DNA of 64,000 nt from Streptococcus iniae. Its GTDB lineage: Bacteria; Bacillota; Bacilli; Lactobacillales; Streptococcaceae. Positions 8,839 to 19,590 of this stretch are shown piece by piece. Each line of letters starts with the position of its first letter. Position 1 is the first letter of the stretch. The position numbers and the translations under genes were made by a program. Location of the stretch: contig NZ_CP132230.1 of NCBI RefSeq assembly GCF_030732225.1, positions 586,001-650,000 of the forward strand, read 5' to 3'. Below the pieces are notes generated by a model that worked only from the letters and a program-made list of their open reading frames with translations, ran no database searches and was not told where the DNA came from.

Positions 8839-11631
8839 ATGAAATTAAAAGAAACATTAAACCTTGGGAAAACAGCCTTTCCAATGCGTGCAGGGTTACC
8901 AAGCAAAGAACCTGTTTGGCAAAAAGCTTGGCAAGAAGCTGCCATTTATCAAAAACGTCAAGAATTAAATGAAGGTAAACCAGCCTTCCATTTACATGAT
9001 GGTCCTCCCTATGCCAATGGGAACATCCACGTTGGTCATGCTTTGAATAAAATTTCAAAAGACATTATTGTACGTTCAAAGTCAATGTCAGGTTATCAAG
9101 CACCCTTTGTACCGGGATGGGATACTCATGGCTTACCGATTGAACAAGTCTTAGCTAAAAAAGGCGTTAAGCGTAAAGAGTTGGATTTAGCTCAATACCT
9201 TGAAATGTGTCGTGATTATGCATTAAGTCAGGTTGATAAACAACGTGAAGATTTTAAACGTTTAGGAATTTCGGCAGATTGGGAAAATCCTTATGTGACT
9301 TTGAAACCAGAATATGAAGCCGATCAAATTCGTGTTTTTGGCGCTATGGCAGATAAAGGCTATATTTATCGTGGTGCTAAGCCAGTTTATTGGTCGTGGT
9401 CATCTGAGTCAGCCTTGGCAGAAGCGGAAATCGAATACCATGATATTGATTCAACATCGCTTTACTATGCAAATAAAGTAAAAGATGGTAAAGGACTCCT
9501 TGATACAGATACTTATATTGTTGTTTGGACCACAACACCATTTACAGTAACGGCATCCCGAGGTTTGACTGTTGGCCCTGATATGGACTATGTTGTGGTT
9601 AAACCAACTGGTCAAGACCGTAAATACCTTGTGGCTGAAGGACTATTGGATAGTCTTGCAGCTAAATTTAATTGGTCTGATTTTGAAGTTCTATCAAGTC
9701 ATAAAGGGTCAGAATTAGAGTATATTGTGACAGAACACCCATGGGATACTGAAGTTGACGAATTGGTTATCTTAGGTGACCACGTAACCCTTGATTCAGG
9801 TACTGGTATTGTCCATACAGCTCCAGGTTTTGGTGAAGATGACTACAATGTTGGTATCAAATACAAACTTGAAGTAGCAGTAACTGTTGATGGTCGTGGA
9901 ATGATGATGGAAAATGCTGGTCCAGACTTCCAGGGCCAATTCTATGATAAAGTTGTTCCAACTGTTATTGAAAAACTTGGTGAATTACTTCTTGCTAAAG
10001 AAGTCATTAATCACTCTTACCCATTTGACTGGAGAACGAAAAAACCAATCATCTGGAGAGCAGTTCCACAATGGTTTGCATCTGTTTCTGATTTCCGTCA
10101 AGAGATTCTAGCAGAAATCGAGAAAACAACCTTCCACCCAGCTTGGGGTAAAACACGTCTCTATAATATGATTCGTGACCGTGGAGATTGGGTTATTTCT
10201 CGCCAACGTGCTTGGGGGGTTCCGCTTCCGATTTTCTATGCTGAAGATGGCAGTCCAATCATGACAAAAGAAGTGACAGACCATGTAGCAAATCTTTTTG
10301 AAAAAGAAGGCTCAATCATCTGGTGGAAAAAAGAGGCTAAGGAACTTTTACCAGAAGGGTTCACACATCCAGGTTCTCCAAACGGAGAATTTACCAAAGA
10401 AACAGATATCATGGATGTATGGTTTGATTCGGGGTCGTCATGGAATGGTGTTATGAATGCTCGTCCAAATCTATCTTACCCTGCTGATTTATACCTTGAG
10501 GGATCAGATCAATACCGTGGTTGGTTTAATTCATCCTTGATTACATCTGTGGCCGTTAATGGGCATGCGCCTTATAAGTCAATTCTATCTCAAGGTTTTG
10601 TTTTGGATGGAAAAGGTGAGAAAATGTCTAAATCAAAAGGAAATATTATTTCACCTAATGATGTTGCCAAACAATATGGGGCTGAAATTTTACGCCTTTG
10701 GGTAACATCTGTTGATACAGACAATGATGTACGTGTGTCTATGGATATTTTAGGTCAAGTCTCAGAAACCTACCGTAAAATTAGAAATACCCTACGCTTC
10801 TTACTTGCAAATACAGCTGATTTCAATCCAAATACTGATACTGTTGCATTTGAAAACCTAGCCCCTGTTGATAAATACATGACAATCACATTTAATCAAT
10901 TGGTAGATACCTTCCATAACTCTTATGAAACATATGATTTTATGGCAATTTATAAGGCAGTGGTTAACTTTGTAACTGTTGACTTGTCAGCCTTCTACCT
11001 TGATTTTGCTAAAGATGTTGTTTATATTGATGCAGCTAATAGCCTTAGCCGTCGTCGCATGCAAACCGTATTTTATGATATCTTAGTTAAAATCACAAAA
11101 CTTTTGACGCCAATTCTGCCGCATACTGCAGAAGAAATTTGGACATATTTAGAATTTGAGGAAGAAGAATTTGTTCAATTGACGGAACTTCCGCAGGCAG
11201 AGTTCTTTACAGGTCAAGAAGAAATTATTGAAGCTTGGGATGCCTTTATGGGACTTCGTAATCAAGCTCAAAAAGCTTTGGAAGAAGCTCGTAATGAAAA
11301 AGTCATTGGTAAATCACTAGAAGCTCATTTAACAATCTATGCTGGTCAAGAAGTTAAGACACTTTTAGAAGCACTAGACAGTGATGTTGCCTTACTTCTT
11401 ATTGTTTCTCAATTAACAATTGCTGACTTGTCTGAGGCGCCTTCTGATGCTGTGGCATTCGATGGTGTAGCCTTTAAAGTTGAACATGCTATTGGTGAAG
11501 TGTGTGAACGTTCTCGTCGTATTGATCCTACAACACGAATGCGTTCCTACAATGCTTTTGTCTGTGATGCCAGTGCAAAAATCATTGAAGAAAGTTTCCC
11601 AGAAGCAGTAGCTCAAGGCTTTGAATCCTAA
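8839..11631 (+). CDS. ileS: Isoleucyl-tRNA synthetase
   Basis: Class I synthetase that charges tRNA-Ile; 930 residues. HIGH-type motif HVGH (64-67) in [17 protein letters not shown] at 595-599 ([10 protein letters not shown]), the CP1 editing domain between them, and the WDTHGLPIE motif. The C-terminal zinc-binding region is altered: CERS (about 889) and CDAS (about 909) keep only the first Cys of each expected CxxC pair. SD AAGGAG precedes the ATG. Expression is controlled by the T-box leader upstream. Confidence 0.97.
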   Translation: MKLKETLNLGKTAFPMRAGLPSKEPVWQKAWQEAAIYQKRQELNEGKPAFHLHDGPPYANGNIHVGHALNKISKDIIVRSKSMSGYQAPFVPGWDTHGLPIEQVLAKKGVKRKELDLAQYLEMCRDYALSQVDKQREDFKRLGISADWENPYVTLKPEYEADQIRVFGAMADKGYIYRGAKPVYWSWSSESALAEAEIEYHDIDSTSLYYANKVKDGKGLLDTDTYIVVWTTTPFTVTASRGLTVGPDMDYVVVKPTGQDRKYLVAEGLLDSLAAKFNWSDFEVLSSHKGSELEYIVTEHPWDTEVDELVILGDHVTLDSGTGIVHTAPGFGEDDYNVGIKYKLEVAVTVDGRGMMMENAGPDFQGQFYDKVVPTVIEKLGELLLAKEVINHSYPFDWRTKKPIIWRAVPQWFASVSDFRQEILAEIEKTTFHPAWGKTRLYNMIRDRGDWVISRQRAWGVPLPIFYAEDGSPIMTKEVTDHVANLFEKEGSIIWWKKEAKELLPEGFTHPGSPNGEFTKETDIMDVWFDSGSSWNGVMNARPNLSYPADLYLEGSDQYRGWFNSSLITSVAVNGHAPYKSILSQGFVLDGKGEKMSKSKGNIISPNDVAKQYGAEILRLWVTSVDTDNDVRVSMDILGQVSETYRKIRNTLRFLLANTADFNPNTDTVAFENLAPVDKYMTITFNQLVDTFHNSYETYDFMAIYKAVVNFVTVDLSAFYLDFAKDVVYIDAANSLSRRRMQTVFYDILVKITKLLTPILPHTAEEIWTYLEFEEEEFVQLTELPQAEFFTGQEEIIEAWDAFMGLRNQAQKALEEARNEKVIGKSLEAHLTIYAGQEVKTLLEALDSDVALLLIVSQLTIADLSEAPSDAVAFDGVAFKVEHAIGEVCERSRRIDPTTRMRSYNAFVCDASAKIIEESFPEAVAQGFES

Positions 11632-11664
11632 AAAAGTTTGAGCTAAATGTCAAATACTAAATAA

Positions 11665-11711
11665 AAAAACAAACAAGACTGAAATTTTGAGTTACAGTCT
11701 TGTTTGTTTTT
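11665..11711. terminator. Bidirectional terminator, ileS / DUF1827 gene
   Basis: Perfect 17-bp stem (11665-11681 with 11695-11711), 13-nt loop, T-rich on both strands. It separates ileS from the convergent minus-strand gene. Confidence 0.85.
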
Positions 11712-11786
11712 CTTTAACTAGAGCAAGTCGTGAAGCCAAATGATGACGCATTTCTAAAATTGCAATCTTTGTCTTTTAAGCCCTTG

Positions 11787-12089
11787 TTATTGTGTGATTT
11801 GAAATGAAATTTCAATAAGATTATCTGTATGAAGCGTCCTTGTTAACTCTGGATCAATATGTTGTGTATTGATTTTACGTTTGAGGAAAAATTCACGAAT
11901 AACTTCTAATTCATCTTCTTTGATAGCACGGTATTTGTTAGTAATGAGAAGTTCATAGTGCTTAGGAGCTTTAGTAAACACAACATCTGTGTTGCCAGCG
12001 GAATAGACCTCAACAAGTTGAGCATCAGTATTTCGAAGTTGATTTTGGACAAGTTCGGGGTGACTGCTAGTCGTGTTAATTAATCGCAT
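11787..12089 (-). CDS. DUF1827 family protein
   Basis: 100-residue protein typical of streptococci and enterococci (DUF1827), with no known function. It has no signal peptide or membrane segment and looks like a small alpha/beta cytosolic protein. It is preceded by SD GGAGAAA and lies 56 bp after the Nudix gene, likely in the same transcript. Family call from overall resemblance (start MRLINTTSSHPELVQNQL). Confidence 0.75.
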   Translation of the reverse strand: MRLINTTSSHPELVQNQLRNTDAQLVEVYSAGNTDVVFTKAPKHYELLITNKYRAIKEDELEVIREFFLKRKINTQHIDPELTRTLHTDNLIEISFQITQ

Positions 12090-12145
12090 GATGGTTTCTC
12101 CTATGGGTATGATATGATGTAAAATGGTTTGTACAATTGGTATGA

Positions 12146-12592
12146 TTAATGATGTCTATCCAGCCACTGCTCAATTCCCCATTTGTGGCTTCCGCGTTTT
12201 AGCTTATCAATAGCTTCTTCAACTGGGAACCAAGCGATGGTATTGAAATCTTCAAGTGGCTTGCCAAGAATGGTATAATCAGTCACTTCATAGAGATAGG
12301 CAGGATTGTAATAATGAGTGTCACGATGACGGGAATAAAAGTATTCATCAGCTTGACCATAATAATAACCAAGTTTAGCTGAGAAGCCTAATTCCTCAGC
12401 AAGTTCTCTTTCAAGAGCCATAATATGGTCCTCAGCAGCTTCGATTTCACCACCAGGTAAGAACCAAGAACCATTTGGTGCCTGCACTAAAACGATGTGA
12501 CTATTTTCTTTATTTGGAATAACAGCATAGACGCCATAGCGTGTCTGATAGGCTTTGTCAGGGATTTTTTCACCGAAAATTGGAATTGTCAT
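12146..12592 (-). CDS. Nudix hydrolase
   Basis: 148-residue MutT/Nudix pyrophosphohydrolase. The Nudix box is complete: G-x5-E-x7-R-E-L-x-E-E-x-G in PGGEIEAAEDHIMALERELA followed by EELGF (about residues 46-70). Substrate not deducible. SD GGAGAG precedes the ATG; a TATAAT lies on the minus strand at 12616-12611. It lies between clpE and the DUF1827 gene on the same strand. Confidence 0.9.
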   Translation of the reverse strand: MTIPIFGEKIPDKAYQTRYGVYAVIPNKENSHIVLVQAPNGSWFLPGGEIEAAEDHIMALERELAEELGFSAKLGYYYGQADEYFYSRHRDTHYYNPAYLYEVTDYTILGKPLEDFNTIAWFPVEEAIDKLKRGSHKWGIEQWLDRHH

Positions 12593-12672
12593 AGGTCTCT
12601 CCTTTTCTTTATTATACTAAATTTTCAACAATAAATCTTTGAATAATAATTAATTTGTTAAAAAGATTTCAA

Positions 12673-12708
12673 AGCAAAAAGAATGAATCCAAAGCTTCAT
12701 TCTTTTTG
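12673..12708. terminator. Terminator of clpE
   Basis: 14-bp perfect stem (12673-12686 with 12695-12708) just after the clpE stop, A-rich/T-rich arms and a following TTT on the minus strand. Confidence 0.75.
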
Positions 12709-12718
12709 CATTTGTGGC

Positions 12719-14974
12719 TTATTGTGGTGTTTCGTAACTTGTCACTTCATTCTTTTTATTTGATTTAATGACAATCTGACCATTACTTGTCATGATGGCG
12801 CGTAAATCTTTTTCGCTTGGATTTTCCAAGTAAAAATCAGTGATAGCATCTTCAATGTGTTCTTGTAGGGTACGACGCAATGGCCGAGCTCCCATTTTAG
12901 GATCATAGCCTAAATCAACTAATTTTTCTTTTACTTTTTGAGTCACCTCTAAATGAAGGCCGTTGTGTTCAAGTCTTTGATTAATATCATCTAACATCAA
13001 ATCAACAATATGTAAGAGATTATCCTTGCTAAGTGCTTGGAATTCAATGATACCATCAAAACGGTTCATGAATTCAGGGCTAAAGAAGTTCCCGAGTTGA
13101 CCTAAAACAGACTGTGAACGCCCCTCACGAGTAGCACCAAATCCAACAGAGGCTTCGACTTTACCAGTTCCTGCGTTTGATGTCATGATAATGATAGTGT
13201 CTTTGAAACTGACAGTGCGGCCTTGTCCATCTGTTAAACGTCCATCATCTAACACTTGAAGGAACATATGCATAACATCTGGATGTGCTTTTTCAACCTC
13301 ATCTAAAAGGATAAGAGAGTATGGGTTACGACGAACTTTTTCTGTTAATTGACCTGCTTCATCATAACCAACATATCCTGGAGGAGCACCGACAAGTTTT
13401 GATACTGCGTGTTTTTCCATATATTCTGACATGTCAAATCGAATCATATTATCAGCAGAACCGAAAAGTTCAATAGCTAATTGTTTAGACAATTCTGTTT
13501 TCCCAACACCGGTAGGTCCAACAAAAAGGAAGGAGCCAATTGGTCGATTAGGGCTGCCTAGTCCCACTCTGTTGCGGCGAATAGCTTTAGCAATCTTTGT
13601 GACAGCCTCATCTTGACCAATAACATGTTTTTTCAAATCATCTGCCAAATGAACCAATTGAGATTGCTCTTTTTCTTTCAAATCGCCAACAGGAATATTG
13701 GTTTTTTGCTCAACAATTGCTTCAATGGTTTTCTCGGTAATAATAGGAATATCCTGATCATCCAATTTTTGCTTTTGCATTTCTTTATACTTGGTAATTT
13801 GATCGCGGAAGTATGCTGCGCGTTCATAATCCTCATTACGCGTTGCTTGAGTTTTTAGATTTTCAGCTTCAAGCAAGCGTTTATCAATTTCTTTAGGGTC
13901 AACAAAATTGAGTGTTAAGTTCATTTTAGATCCCGCCTCATCAAGAAGATCAATAGCCTTGTCAGGTAAGAAACGATCTTGGATGTAACGATTTGATAAA
14001 TGAGCTGCGGCTTCAATAGCATCTTGGCTATACTTAACATGATGGTAGCTTTCATATTTTGCCTGAATCCCTTTTAAAATAATAAGGGTTTCTTCAACAG
14101 ATGGTTCATCTACCTTAACAGGTTGCATTCGCCGCTCAAGAGCGGCATCTTTTTCAATGATACGGTATTCATTAAGGGTAGTAGCACCAACTAATTGCAA
14201 CTCGCCACGAGCTAGAGCAGGTTTTAAAATATTACCGGCATCCATATTGCCATCGCCAGCGCTACCAGCACCAACAATTTCATGGATTTCATCAATAAAT
14301 AAGATGACATCATTGCGTTGACGGATTTCATCCATCAGTTTTTGCATACGCTCTTCAAATTGACCACGAATGCCAGTTCCTTGAACAAGACTGACCACAT
14401 CTAGGCGGATAACTTGTTTATGCTGGAGTTTGTGAGGGACTTCTCCATCAACAATCTTTTGTGCCAAGCCTTCGACAACTGCTGTTTTCCCAACGCCAGG
14501 TTCACCAATCAAAACGGGATTATTTTTCGTTCTACGGTTTAAAATTTCGATAACACGCACGATTTCCTCATCACGTCCGATAACCGGGTCAATATCACCA
14601 TTTTTAGCCATATCTGTAATATTGATACCAAACTCTTCAAGAAGTCCTTGAGGAGCAGGAGCGCTTGTTGTTTGCTGATGGCCTTGTTGTTGCCCGTCGT
14701 TTCTAATAGGGGGCTGTTGGTTGTTGCCTTGCGGAGTGTTTGGCAATTGACCAAAGGGTTTAAAATGATTTAAATCACCAAAAAAATCATCAAAGAAAGG
14801 ACTGATAGAAGAATCTTGTCTTTTAGAATGAAGACCTCCCAAAATTGGATTGTTAGCATCTGTTTTCATAATTTGATAGCAATTTTGACATAAATCGACT
14901 TGTTTTTGCTTACCATTTAAGCTTGTATACAAGTGAATGGAAGCTTCGTTTAAGTTACAGTTTTGACAAAGCAT
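12719..14974 (-). CDS. clpE: ATP-dependent Clp protease ATPase ClpE
   Basis: 751-residue HSP100 unfoldase that feeds ClpP. The N-terminal zinc finger has C3-x2-C6 and C29-x2-C32 ([21 protein letters not shown]), unique to ClpE. First AAA+ module with [10 protein letters not shown], a UVR segment ([17 protein letters not shown]), second AAA+ module with [10 protein letters not shown], and a C-terminal D2-small domain. I chose the ATG at 14974 because GGAGG lies 7 nt upstream; a longer frame to 15019 lacks an SD and overlaps the CtsR box. Upstream are a CtsR box and a CIRCE element, so both heat-shock repressors may control it. Confidence 0.96.
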   Translation of the reverse strand: MLCQNCNLNEASIHLYTSLNGKQKQVDLCQNCYQIMKTDANNPILGGLHSKRQDSSISPFFDDFFGDLNHFKPFGQLPNTPQGNNQQPPIRNDGQQQGHQQTTSAPAPQGLLEEFGINITDMAKNGDIDPVIGRDEEIVRVIEILNRRTKNNPVLIGEPGVGKTAVVEGLAQKIVDGEVPHKLQHKQVIRLDVVSLVQGTGIRGQFEERMQKLMDEIRQRNDVILFIDEIHEIVGAGSAGDGNMDAGNILKPALARGELQLVGATTLNEYRIIEKDAALERRMQPVKVDEPSVEETLIILKGIQAKYESYHHVKYSQDAIEAAAHLSNRYIQDRFLPDKAIDLLDEAGSKMNLTLNFVDPKEIDKRLLEAENLKTQATRNEDYERAAYFRDQITKYKEMQKQKLDDQDIPIITEKTIEAIVEQKTNIPVGDLKEKEQSQLVHLADDLKKHVIGQDEAVTKIAKAIRRNRVGLGSPNRPIGSFLFVGPTGVGKTELSKQLAIELFGSADNMIRFDMSEYMEKHAVSKLVGAPPGYVGYDEAGQLTEKVRRNPYSLILLDEVEKAHPDVMHMFLQVLDDGRLTDGQGRTVSFKDTIIIMTSNAGTGKVEASVGFGATREGRSQSVLGQLGNFFSPEFMNRFDGIIEFQALSKDNLLHIVDLMLDDINQRLEHNGLHLEVTQKVKEKLVDLGYDPKMGARPLRRTLQEHIEDAITDFYLENPSEKDLRAIMTSNGQIVIKSNKKNEVTSYETPQ

Positions 14975-15013
14975 ATGATTACCTCCAAAGCTTTTTGTGA
15001 CAGTTATGCCTTT

Positions 15014-15030
15014 AGTCAATAAAGGTCAAA
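15014..15030 (+). promoter_or_regulatory. CtsR operator upstream of clpE
   Basis: AGTCAATAAAGGTCAAA matches the CtsR direct repeat (RGTCAAA-NAN-RGTCAAA) at all but one fixed position. It lies just downstream of the predicted clpE start site (about 15036), well placed for repression. Confidence 0.85.
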
Positions 15031-15042
15031 CTTTATACTCAT

Positions 15043-15070
15043 ATTATAGCACCCTAAAATGGGAAATCAA
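15043..15070 (-). promoter_or_regulatory. clpE promoter
   Basis: On the minus strand TTGATT (15070-15065), 16-bp spacer, TATAAT (15048-15043). Confidence 0.7.
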
Positions 15071-15086
15071 GTAAAAAGTTTATTTT

Positions 15087-15113
15087 TTAGCACTCTTTTA
15101 ATCAGAGTGCTAA
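15087..15113. promoter_or_regulatory. CIRCE element (HrcA operator)
   Basis: TTAGCACTC, nine bases, GAGTGCTAA: a perfect match to the CIRCE consensus. It lies 17 bp upstream of the clpE -35 and about 80 bp upstream of the DUF1797 gene promoter on the other strand. The target gene is inferred. Confidence 0.9.
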
Positions 15114-15190
15114 TCGCTTGTTTTAAAGTGAAAATCTCACGTAAAATAATCAGAAAAAACTTTCTTTTTGTGTTTGTTTAGACATTTTTA

Positions 15191-15199
15191 TGTTAAAAT
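15191..15199 (+). promoter_or_regulatory. Promoter of the DUF1797 gene
   Basis: Extended -10 TG-T-TAAAAT (15191-15199) without a clear -35. Confidence 0.5.
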
Positions 15200-15231
15200 A
15201 ATAAAGACAATAAAGGAATAGGAGAATCGAA

Positions 15232-15462
15232 ATGGAATCACATTTGGTGAGAATTATTAACCGCCTTGAATTGATGATTACTGATGGTGGTAATTTAAAA
15301 AGAAATTTTGAACGTGATGGTGTCGTCGTCGCTGAAGTGGCATTTTCTAATGACCCAGAAAGCGGACCAGTTTTCACATTGAGAGATGTTGAAGCACGTG
15401 AATCATATTCTTTTGATAGCATTGATTTAATTGCAATGGAAATCTACGATTTACTATATTAA
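15232..15462 (+). CDS. DUF1797 (YkuJ-like) small protein
   Basis: 76-residue cytosolic protein of the DUF1797 family, whose Bacillus member is YkuJ. No enzyme motif is visible and the function is unknown. SD AGGAGAA precedes the ATG. It is monocistronic: its own extended -10 promoter and a strong terminator 8 bp after the stop. Divergent from clpE across a 257-bp control region with the CtsR and CIRCE sites. Confidence 0.8.
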   Translation: MESHLVRIINRLELMITDGGNLKRNFERDGVVVAEVAFSNDPESGPVFTLRDVEARESYSFDSIDLIAMEIYDLLY

Positions 15463-15470
15463 TCATGTGG

Positions 15471-15510
15471 AATAAGGGAGCTTACTTTGTAAGTTCCCTT
15501 ATTTATTTTA
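15471..15510 (+). terminator. Terminator after the DUF1797 gene
   Basis: 15-bp stem with one mismatch (15471-15485 with 15489-15503), loop TTT, followed by a T-rich tract. Confidence 0.85.
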
Positions 15511-15513
15511 AAC

Positions 15514-15542
15514 TTGTATTTTTATTCATTTGATGTTATAAT
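15514..15542 (+). promoter_or_regulatory. Promoter of the amino-acid ABC operon
   Basis: TTGTAT (15514-15519), 17-bp spacer, TATAAT (15537-15542), with an extended -10 TG at 15534-15535. Confidence 0.75.
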
Positions 15543-15579
15543 TATTTTTATTCTTAAATTGATACTAATAGGAGTTTAT

Positions 15580-16269
15580 ATGAATTTTTCTTTTTTGCCC
15601 CAATACTGGGCTTATTTTAATTATGGGGTTATCGTAACCATCCTTATTTCAGCTAGCGTCGTCTTTTTTGGAACAATTATTGGTGTCATGATTACTTTTG
15701 CCAATCGCAGTTCTTTTAAGCCCTTAAGTTGGTTGGCTAGCTTATACGTTTGGATTTTCCGTGGAACTCCTATGGTTGTTCAAATTATGATAGCCTTTGC
15801 TTGGATGCATTTTAACAACTTACCAACAATTGGTTTTGGTGTTCTTGATCTTGATTTTTCAAGACTATTGCCTGGTATTATTATTATTTCTTTAAATAGC
15901 GGAGCTTATATTTCAGAAATCGTCAGAGCAGGTATTGAAGCTGTTCCTAAAGGCCAGTTAGAAGCAGCTTATTCACTTGGTATTCGTCCTAAAAATGCAA
16001 TGAGATTTGTCATTTTACCGCAAGCATTTAAAAATATATTACCTGCTTTAGGCAATGAATTTATTACCATTATTAAAGATAGTGCCTTACTTCAAACTAT
16101 CGGGGTTATGGAATTGTGGAATGGGGCTCAAACAGTCGTGTCTTCAACTTATCTGCCAATTACACCTTTACTGTTTGCTGCTTTTTACTACTTAATGGTG
16201 ACAACAATTTTATCACAACTCTTGAAAATGCTTGAGTCAAAAATGGGACAAGGAGTAAATGGATTATGA
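15580..16269 (+). CDS. Polar amino-acid ABC transporter permease
   Basis: 229-residue inner-membrane permease of the HisM/GlnP type. About five membrane helices and the EAA loop ([20 protein letters not shown], then [20 protein letters not shown]), which docks on the ATPase. I chose the ATG at 15580 because GGAG is at 15571-15574; the longer frame would start in the promoter. Its stop overlaps the ATPase start (ATGA). No substrate-binding protein gene or fused binding domain is nearby, so the partner must be encoded elsewhere. Confidence 0.9.
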   Translation: MNFSFLPQYWAYFNYGVIVTILISASVVFFGTIIGVMITFANRSSFKPLSWLASLYVWIFRGTPMVVQIMIAFAWMHFNNLPTIGFGVLDLDFSRLLPGIIIISLNSGAYISEIVRAGIEAVPKGQLEAAYSLGIRPKNAMRFVILPQAFKNILPALGNEFITIIKDSALLQTIGVMELWNGAQTVVSSTYLPITPLLFAAFYYLMVTTILSQLLKMLESKMGQGVNGL

Positions 16270-17000
16270 GTGAAACAATTATAGCAATTAATGATTTGCA
16301 TAAATATTTTGGTAAAAATGAAGTCTTAAAAGGCATTAATCTTGATATTCAACAAGGTGAAGTCGTTGTTATTATCGGACCATCAGGTTCTGGAAAGTCA
16401 ACACTTTTGAGAAGTATGAATTTGTTAGAAGTTCCTACTAAAGGTCAGGTCACTTTTGAAGGTGTTGATATCACTGATAAGAAAAATGATGTCTTCAAGA
16501 TGCGTGAAAAAATGGGCATGGTTTTTCAGCAGTTTAACTTATTTCCAAATATGACTGTTTTAGAAAACATTACCCTATCTCCGATTCAAACCAAAGGCAA
16601 ATCAAAAGCTGATGCTGAAAAGAAAGCCTTTGAACTACTTGAAAAAGTGGGACTTTCAGAAAAAGCTCATGCCTATCCCGTTAGTTTATCAGGTGGACAA
16701 CAACAAAGGATTGCTATTGCTCGAGGTTTGGCTATGGATCCAGATGTCTTATTGTTTGATGAGCCAACATCAGCTCTAGACCCTGAAATGGTTGGTGAAG
16801 TACTTGCTGTTATGCAAGATTTAGCAAAATCGGGAATGACAATGGTGATTGTAACACATGAAATGGGATTTGCAAAGGAAGTCGCAGACCGGGTCATCTT
16901 TATGGATGGTGGTGTAATTGTTGAAGAAGGCACACCAAGCCAAGTCTTTGACAATACTCGTGAAGAAAGAACACAAGATTTCTTAAGTAAGGTTCTTTAA
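16266..17000 (+). CDS. Polar amino-acid ABC transporter ATPase
   Basis: 244-residue ABC ATPase of the GlnQ/HisP type. Walker [10 protein letters not shown] (about 38-46), Q-loop QQFNLFP, signature LSGGQQQR (about 137-144), Walker [16 protein letters not shown]-loop THEMGFA. Together with the upstream permease it makes the core of an importer. Substrate specificity cannot be read from these subunits; glutamine or another polar amino acid is likely. Confidence 0.93.
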   Translation: MSETIIAINDLHKYFGKNEVLKGINLDIQQGEVVVIIGPSGSGKSTLLRSMNLLEVPTKGQVTFEGVDITDKKNDVFKMREKMGMVFQQFNLFPNMTVLENITLSPIQTKGKSKADAEKKAFELLEKVGLSEKAHAYPVSLSGGQQQRIAIARGLAMDPDVLLFDEPTSALDPEMVGEVLAVMQDLAKSGMTMVIVTHEMGFAKEVADRVIFMDGGVIVEEGTPSQVFDNTREERTQDFLSKVL

Positions 17001-17013
17001 AAGAAATTGGAAA

Positions 17014-17041
17014 AGGAAGAGGCAAATGCTTCTTCTTTTTG
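17014..17041 (+). terminator. Terminator of the ABC operon
   Basis: GGAAGAGGCAAATGCTTCTTC folds as a short hairpin with AAGAgGC and GCttCTT arms, followed by TTTTT. The next promoter's TATAAT (17043-17048) follows at once. Confidence 0.6.
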
Positions 17042-17075
17042 ATATAATAGAAAAAATAAATGAAAGGATAGTCAA

Positions 17076-17933
17076 ATGGCGACAATAATTGATGGAAAAG
17101 CCTTAGCGCAAAAAATGCAAGCGAGCCTTGCAGAAAAAGTCACAGACATGAAAAAAGAGTACGGCATTGTCCCAGGTTTAGTGGTTATTTTAGTTGGAGA
17201 TAATACAGCAAGCCAAGTCTATGTGAGAAATAAGGAAAAATCTGCATTGGCTGCAGGATTTAAAAGTGAGACCATTAGACTTTCAGAATCAACGAGTCAA
17301 GAGGAATTAATTGCAATCATTAGACAGTACAATCTTGATGAAACCATACATGGTATTTTGGTGCAGTTACCGCTACCACAGCATATTAACGATAAAAAAA
17401 TTATTTTGGAAATTGACCCTAAAAAAGATGTTGATGGCTTTCATCCAATGAATACTGGGCATCTTTGGTCAGGCCGTTCTCAAATGGTTCCGTGTACACC
17501 AGCAGGTATTATGGAAATGTTTAGAGAATACAGCATAGATTTAGAAGGTAAAGATGCTGTTATTATTGGTCGTTCTAATATTGTTGGAAAACCAATGGCT
17601 CAATTACTTTTGGATAAAAATGCAACAGTCACTCTAGCTCATTCACGTACGCGTCATTTGGAGAAAATTGCAAGACGGGCAGATATCTTAATTGTTGCAA
17701 TTGGTCAAGGTCATTTTGTCACTAAAGAATTTGTCAAAGACGGTGCAGTGGTTATTGACGTTGGGATGAATCGTGATGACAATGGTAAGTTAATTGGTGA
17801 TGTTGCTTTTGATGAAGTTGAACCCTTAGCAAGCTATATTACACCTGTTCCAGGTGGTGTTGGACCTATGACCATAACCATGCTATTAGAGCAAACCTAT
17901 CAATCAGCACTCCGTAGTATCATTACAGACTAA
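17076..17933 (+). CDS. folD: FolD bifunctional methylene-THF dehydrogenase/cyclohydrolase
   Basis: 285-residue cytosolic enzyme that interconverts 5,10-methylene- and 10-formyl-tetrahydrofolate, using NADP. The catalytic Lys lies in YVRNKEKSA (about 49-57). Signature motifs: [11 protein letters not shown] (about 98-108), the Rossmann segment [16 protein letters not shown] (about 166-181) and the C-terminal [23 protein letters not shown] precedes the ATG, with TATAAT at 17043-17048. Closed by a terminator at 17947-17968, so it is its own unit. Confidence 0.97.
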   Translation: MATIIDGKALAQKMQASLAEKVTDMKKEYGIVPGLVVILVGDNTASQVYVRNKEKSALAAGFKSETIRLSESTSQEELIAIIRQYNLDETIHGILVQLPLPQHINDKKIILEIDPKKDVDGFHPMNTGHLWSGRSQMVPCTPAGIMEMFREYSIDLEGKDAVIIGRSNIVGKPMAQLLLDKNATVTLAHSRTRHLEKIARRADILIVAIGQGHFVTKEFVKDGAVVIDVGMNRDDNGKLIGDVAFDEVEPLASYITPVPGGVGPMTITMLLEQTYQSALRSIITD

Positions 17934-17946
17934 AACATTGTTAAAG

Positions 17947-17968
17947 AGAAGCATAGGGCTTCTTTTTT
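17947..17968 (+). terminator. Terminator of folD
   Basis: AGAAGC (17947-17952), five-base loop, GCTTCT (17958-17963), then a T-run. Confidence 0.75.
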
Positions 17969-18000
17969 CATTCTTTCAACACCCAAATTATAGCGAAAAA

Positions 18001-18009
18001 TGGTATAAT
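18001..18009 (+). promoter_or_regulatory. Promoter of the xseA operon
   Basis: Extended -10 TG-G-TATAAT (18001-18009), weak -35. No terminator is visible between xseA and recN, so this may drive the whole six-gene block. Confidence 0.6.
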
Positions 18010-18056
18010 TGCATTAGTATTCACTCGATATGAGAAGAAGTTAGAAAGGTTAGACC

Positions 18057-19385
18057 ATGCCAGACTATCTAAGTGTCACACATTTAACCAAATATTTGAA
18101 AATGAAGTTTGACCGTGACCCTTACTTGGAAAGGGTTTACCTGACGGGTCAAGTCTCCAACTTTCGTAAACGTCCCAGTCATCAATATTTTTCACTTAAG
18201 GATGAAGGTGCAGTTATTCAAGCGACCATGTGGGCAGGTGCCTACAAAAAATTAGGCTTTGACCTTGAAGAAGGCATGAAAGTAAATGTTATTGGAAGGA
18301 TTCAAATCTATGAACCTTCTGGGTCATACTCTATTATTATTGAAAAGGCAGAGCCAGATGGCGTAGGTGCTTTGGCCTTACAATTTGAACAATTAAAAAA
18401 TAAATTGGCGGCTCAAGGTTATTTTGAAGACAAACACAAGCAAAGTCTTCCCCAGTTTGTGACCAAAATTGGGGTTTTGACAAGTCCAAGTGGAGCTGTT
18501 ATCAGAGATATTATCACAACTGTATCCAGACGTTTTCCTGGTGTTGAAATCTTGCTTTTTCCTACTAAGGTACAAGGAGAAGGTTCGGCGCAAGAAGTGG
18601 TTGCAAACATTAAAAAAGCAAATCAAAGAGATGATCTAGATCTGTTAATTGTTGGTCGAGGAGGAGGTTCTATTGAAGACCTTTGGGCTTTTAATGAGGA
18701 AGAGGTCGTTAGAGCTATCTTTGAATCGCACCTTCCCATCATTTCCAGTGTCGGCCATGAAACAGACGTCACCTTGGCAGATTTTGTAGCTGATCGCAGA
18801 GCGGCAACACCGACAGCAGCAGCAGAGTTAGCAACGCCAGTAACTAAAGCTGATATCATCTCTTGGCTTGCAGAACGACAAAATAGAGTCTATCAGGCAC
18901 AATTAAGACTCATAAAACAAAAGCAAGAACAGGTTCTTAAACTGTCACAATCAGTGATTTTTAGGCAACCAGAACGTCTTTATGATGCTTATTTGCAGAA
19001 ACTTGATCGCTTGCAATTAGCGTTAGGCAATGCCTTTAAAGAGCAGTTGAGACAGTCAAAAGAAGACGAGTTGCTTCTTAAGCATCGGTTACGCTCCATT
19101 GATTTAATTGGAAAAGTGACCACTTATCAAGAAAATCTTAAACATCTGACTTATCAACTAGAAGCTCATACCAAACATAAATATGAGAAACAATTTGCTC
19201 GTTTTGAAAAAGCTCAAGATGCTTTATTATCTTTAGATACGACACGGATTATTGCCAGGGGATATGCCTTGGTAAAAAAAGAAAATCAAGTCCAGGAATC
19301 TGTGAAAACACTAAAAAAAGGAGATCAACTTAGCATTGAAATGCGAGATGGTCAGATAGAAGTAGAGGTTAAGCATGTCAACTAA
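18057..19385 (+). CDS. xseA: Exodeoxyribonuclease VII large subunit
   Basis: 442-residue nuclease subunit. N-terminal OB-fold (about 1-100; [20 protein letters not shown]), the catalytic core with [14 protein letters not shown] and [39 protein letters not shown], and a long C-terminal coiled coil that binds XseB. Exo VII degrades single-stranded DNA in both directions. SD AAAGG precedes the ATG. Its 3' end overlaps xseB by 11 bp. Confidence 0.97.
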   Translation: MPDYLSVTHLTKYLKMKFDRDPYLERVYLTGQVSNFRKRPSHQYFSLKDEGAVIQATMWAGAYKKLGFDLEEGMKVNVIGRIQIYEPSGSYSIIIEKAEPDGVGALALQFEQLKNKLAAQGYFEDKHKQSLPQFVTKIGVLTSPSGAVIRDIITTVSRRFPGVEILLFPTKVQGEGSAQEVVANIKKANQRDDLDLLIVGRGGGSIEDLWAFNEEEVVRAIFESHLPIISSVGHETDVTLADFVADRRAATPTAAAELATPVTKADIISWLAERQNRVYQAQLRLIKQKQEQVLKLSQSVIFRQPERLYDAYLQKLDRLQLALGNAFKEQLRQSKEDELLLKHRLRSIDLIGKVTTYQENLKHLTYQLEAHTKHKYEKQFARFEKAQDALLSLDTTRIIARGYALVKKENQVQESVKTLKKGDQLSIEMRDGQIEVEVKHVN

Positions 19386-19590
19386 AAAAACATTTGAAGA
19401 AAATTTACAAGAATTAGAAGCTATCGTTACACAATTGGAAAATGGTGATGTTCCTTTAGAAGAGGCCATTAGCCAATTTCAAGAAGGAATGCTCTTGTCT
19501 AAAAACCTTCAAAAGACCTTACAGGAAGCTGAAAAAACTATGGTTAAGGTCATGCAGGCGGACGGAACAGAAGTGGAAATTGATGCCTAA
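19375..19590 (+). CDS. xseB: Exodeoxyribonuclease VII small subunit
   Basis: 71-residue helical subunit that wraps the coiled coil of XseA. The family pattern [20 protein letters not shown] followed by [13 protein letters not shown] is complete. It overlaps xseA upstream and its stop overlaps the ispA start by one base (TAATG). Confidence 0.96.
   Translation: MSTKKTFEENLQELEAIVTQLENGDVPLEEAISQFQEGMLLSKNLQKTLQEAEKTMVKVMQADGTEVEIDA

Noticed and set aside
14975..15019. Longer start for clpE
   Set aside because: No SD, and it runs into the CtsR box; the zinc-finger start at 14974 is well supported.
15514..15579. Longer start for the ABC permease
   Set aside because: It would place the start codon in the promoter; the ATG at 15580 has an SD.
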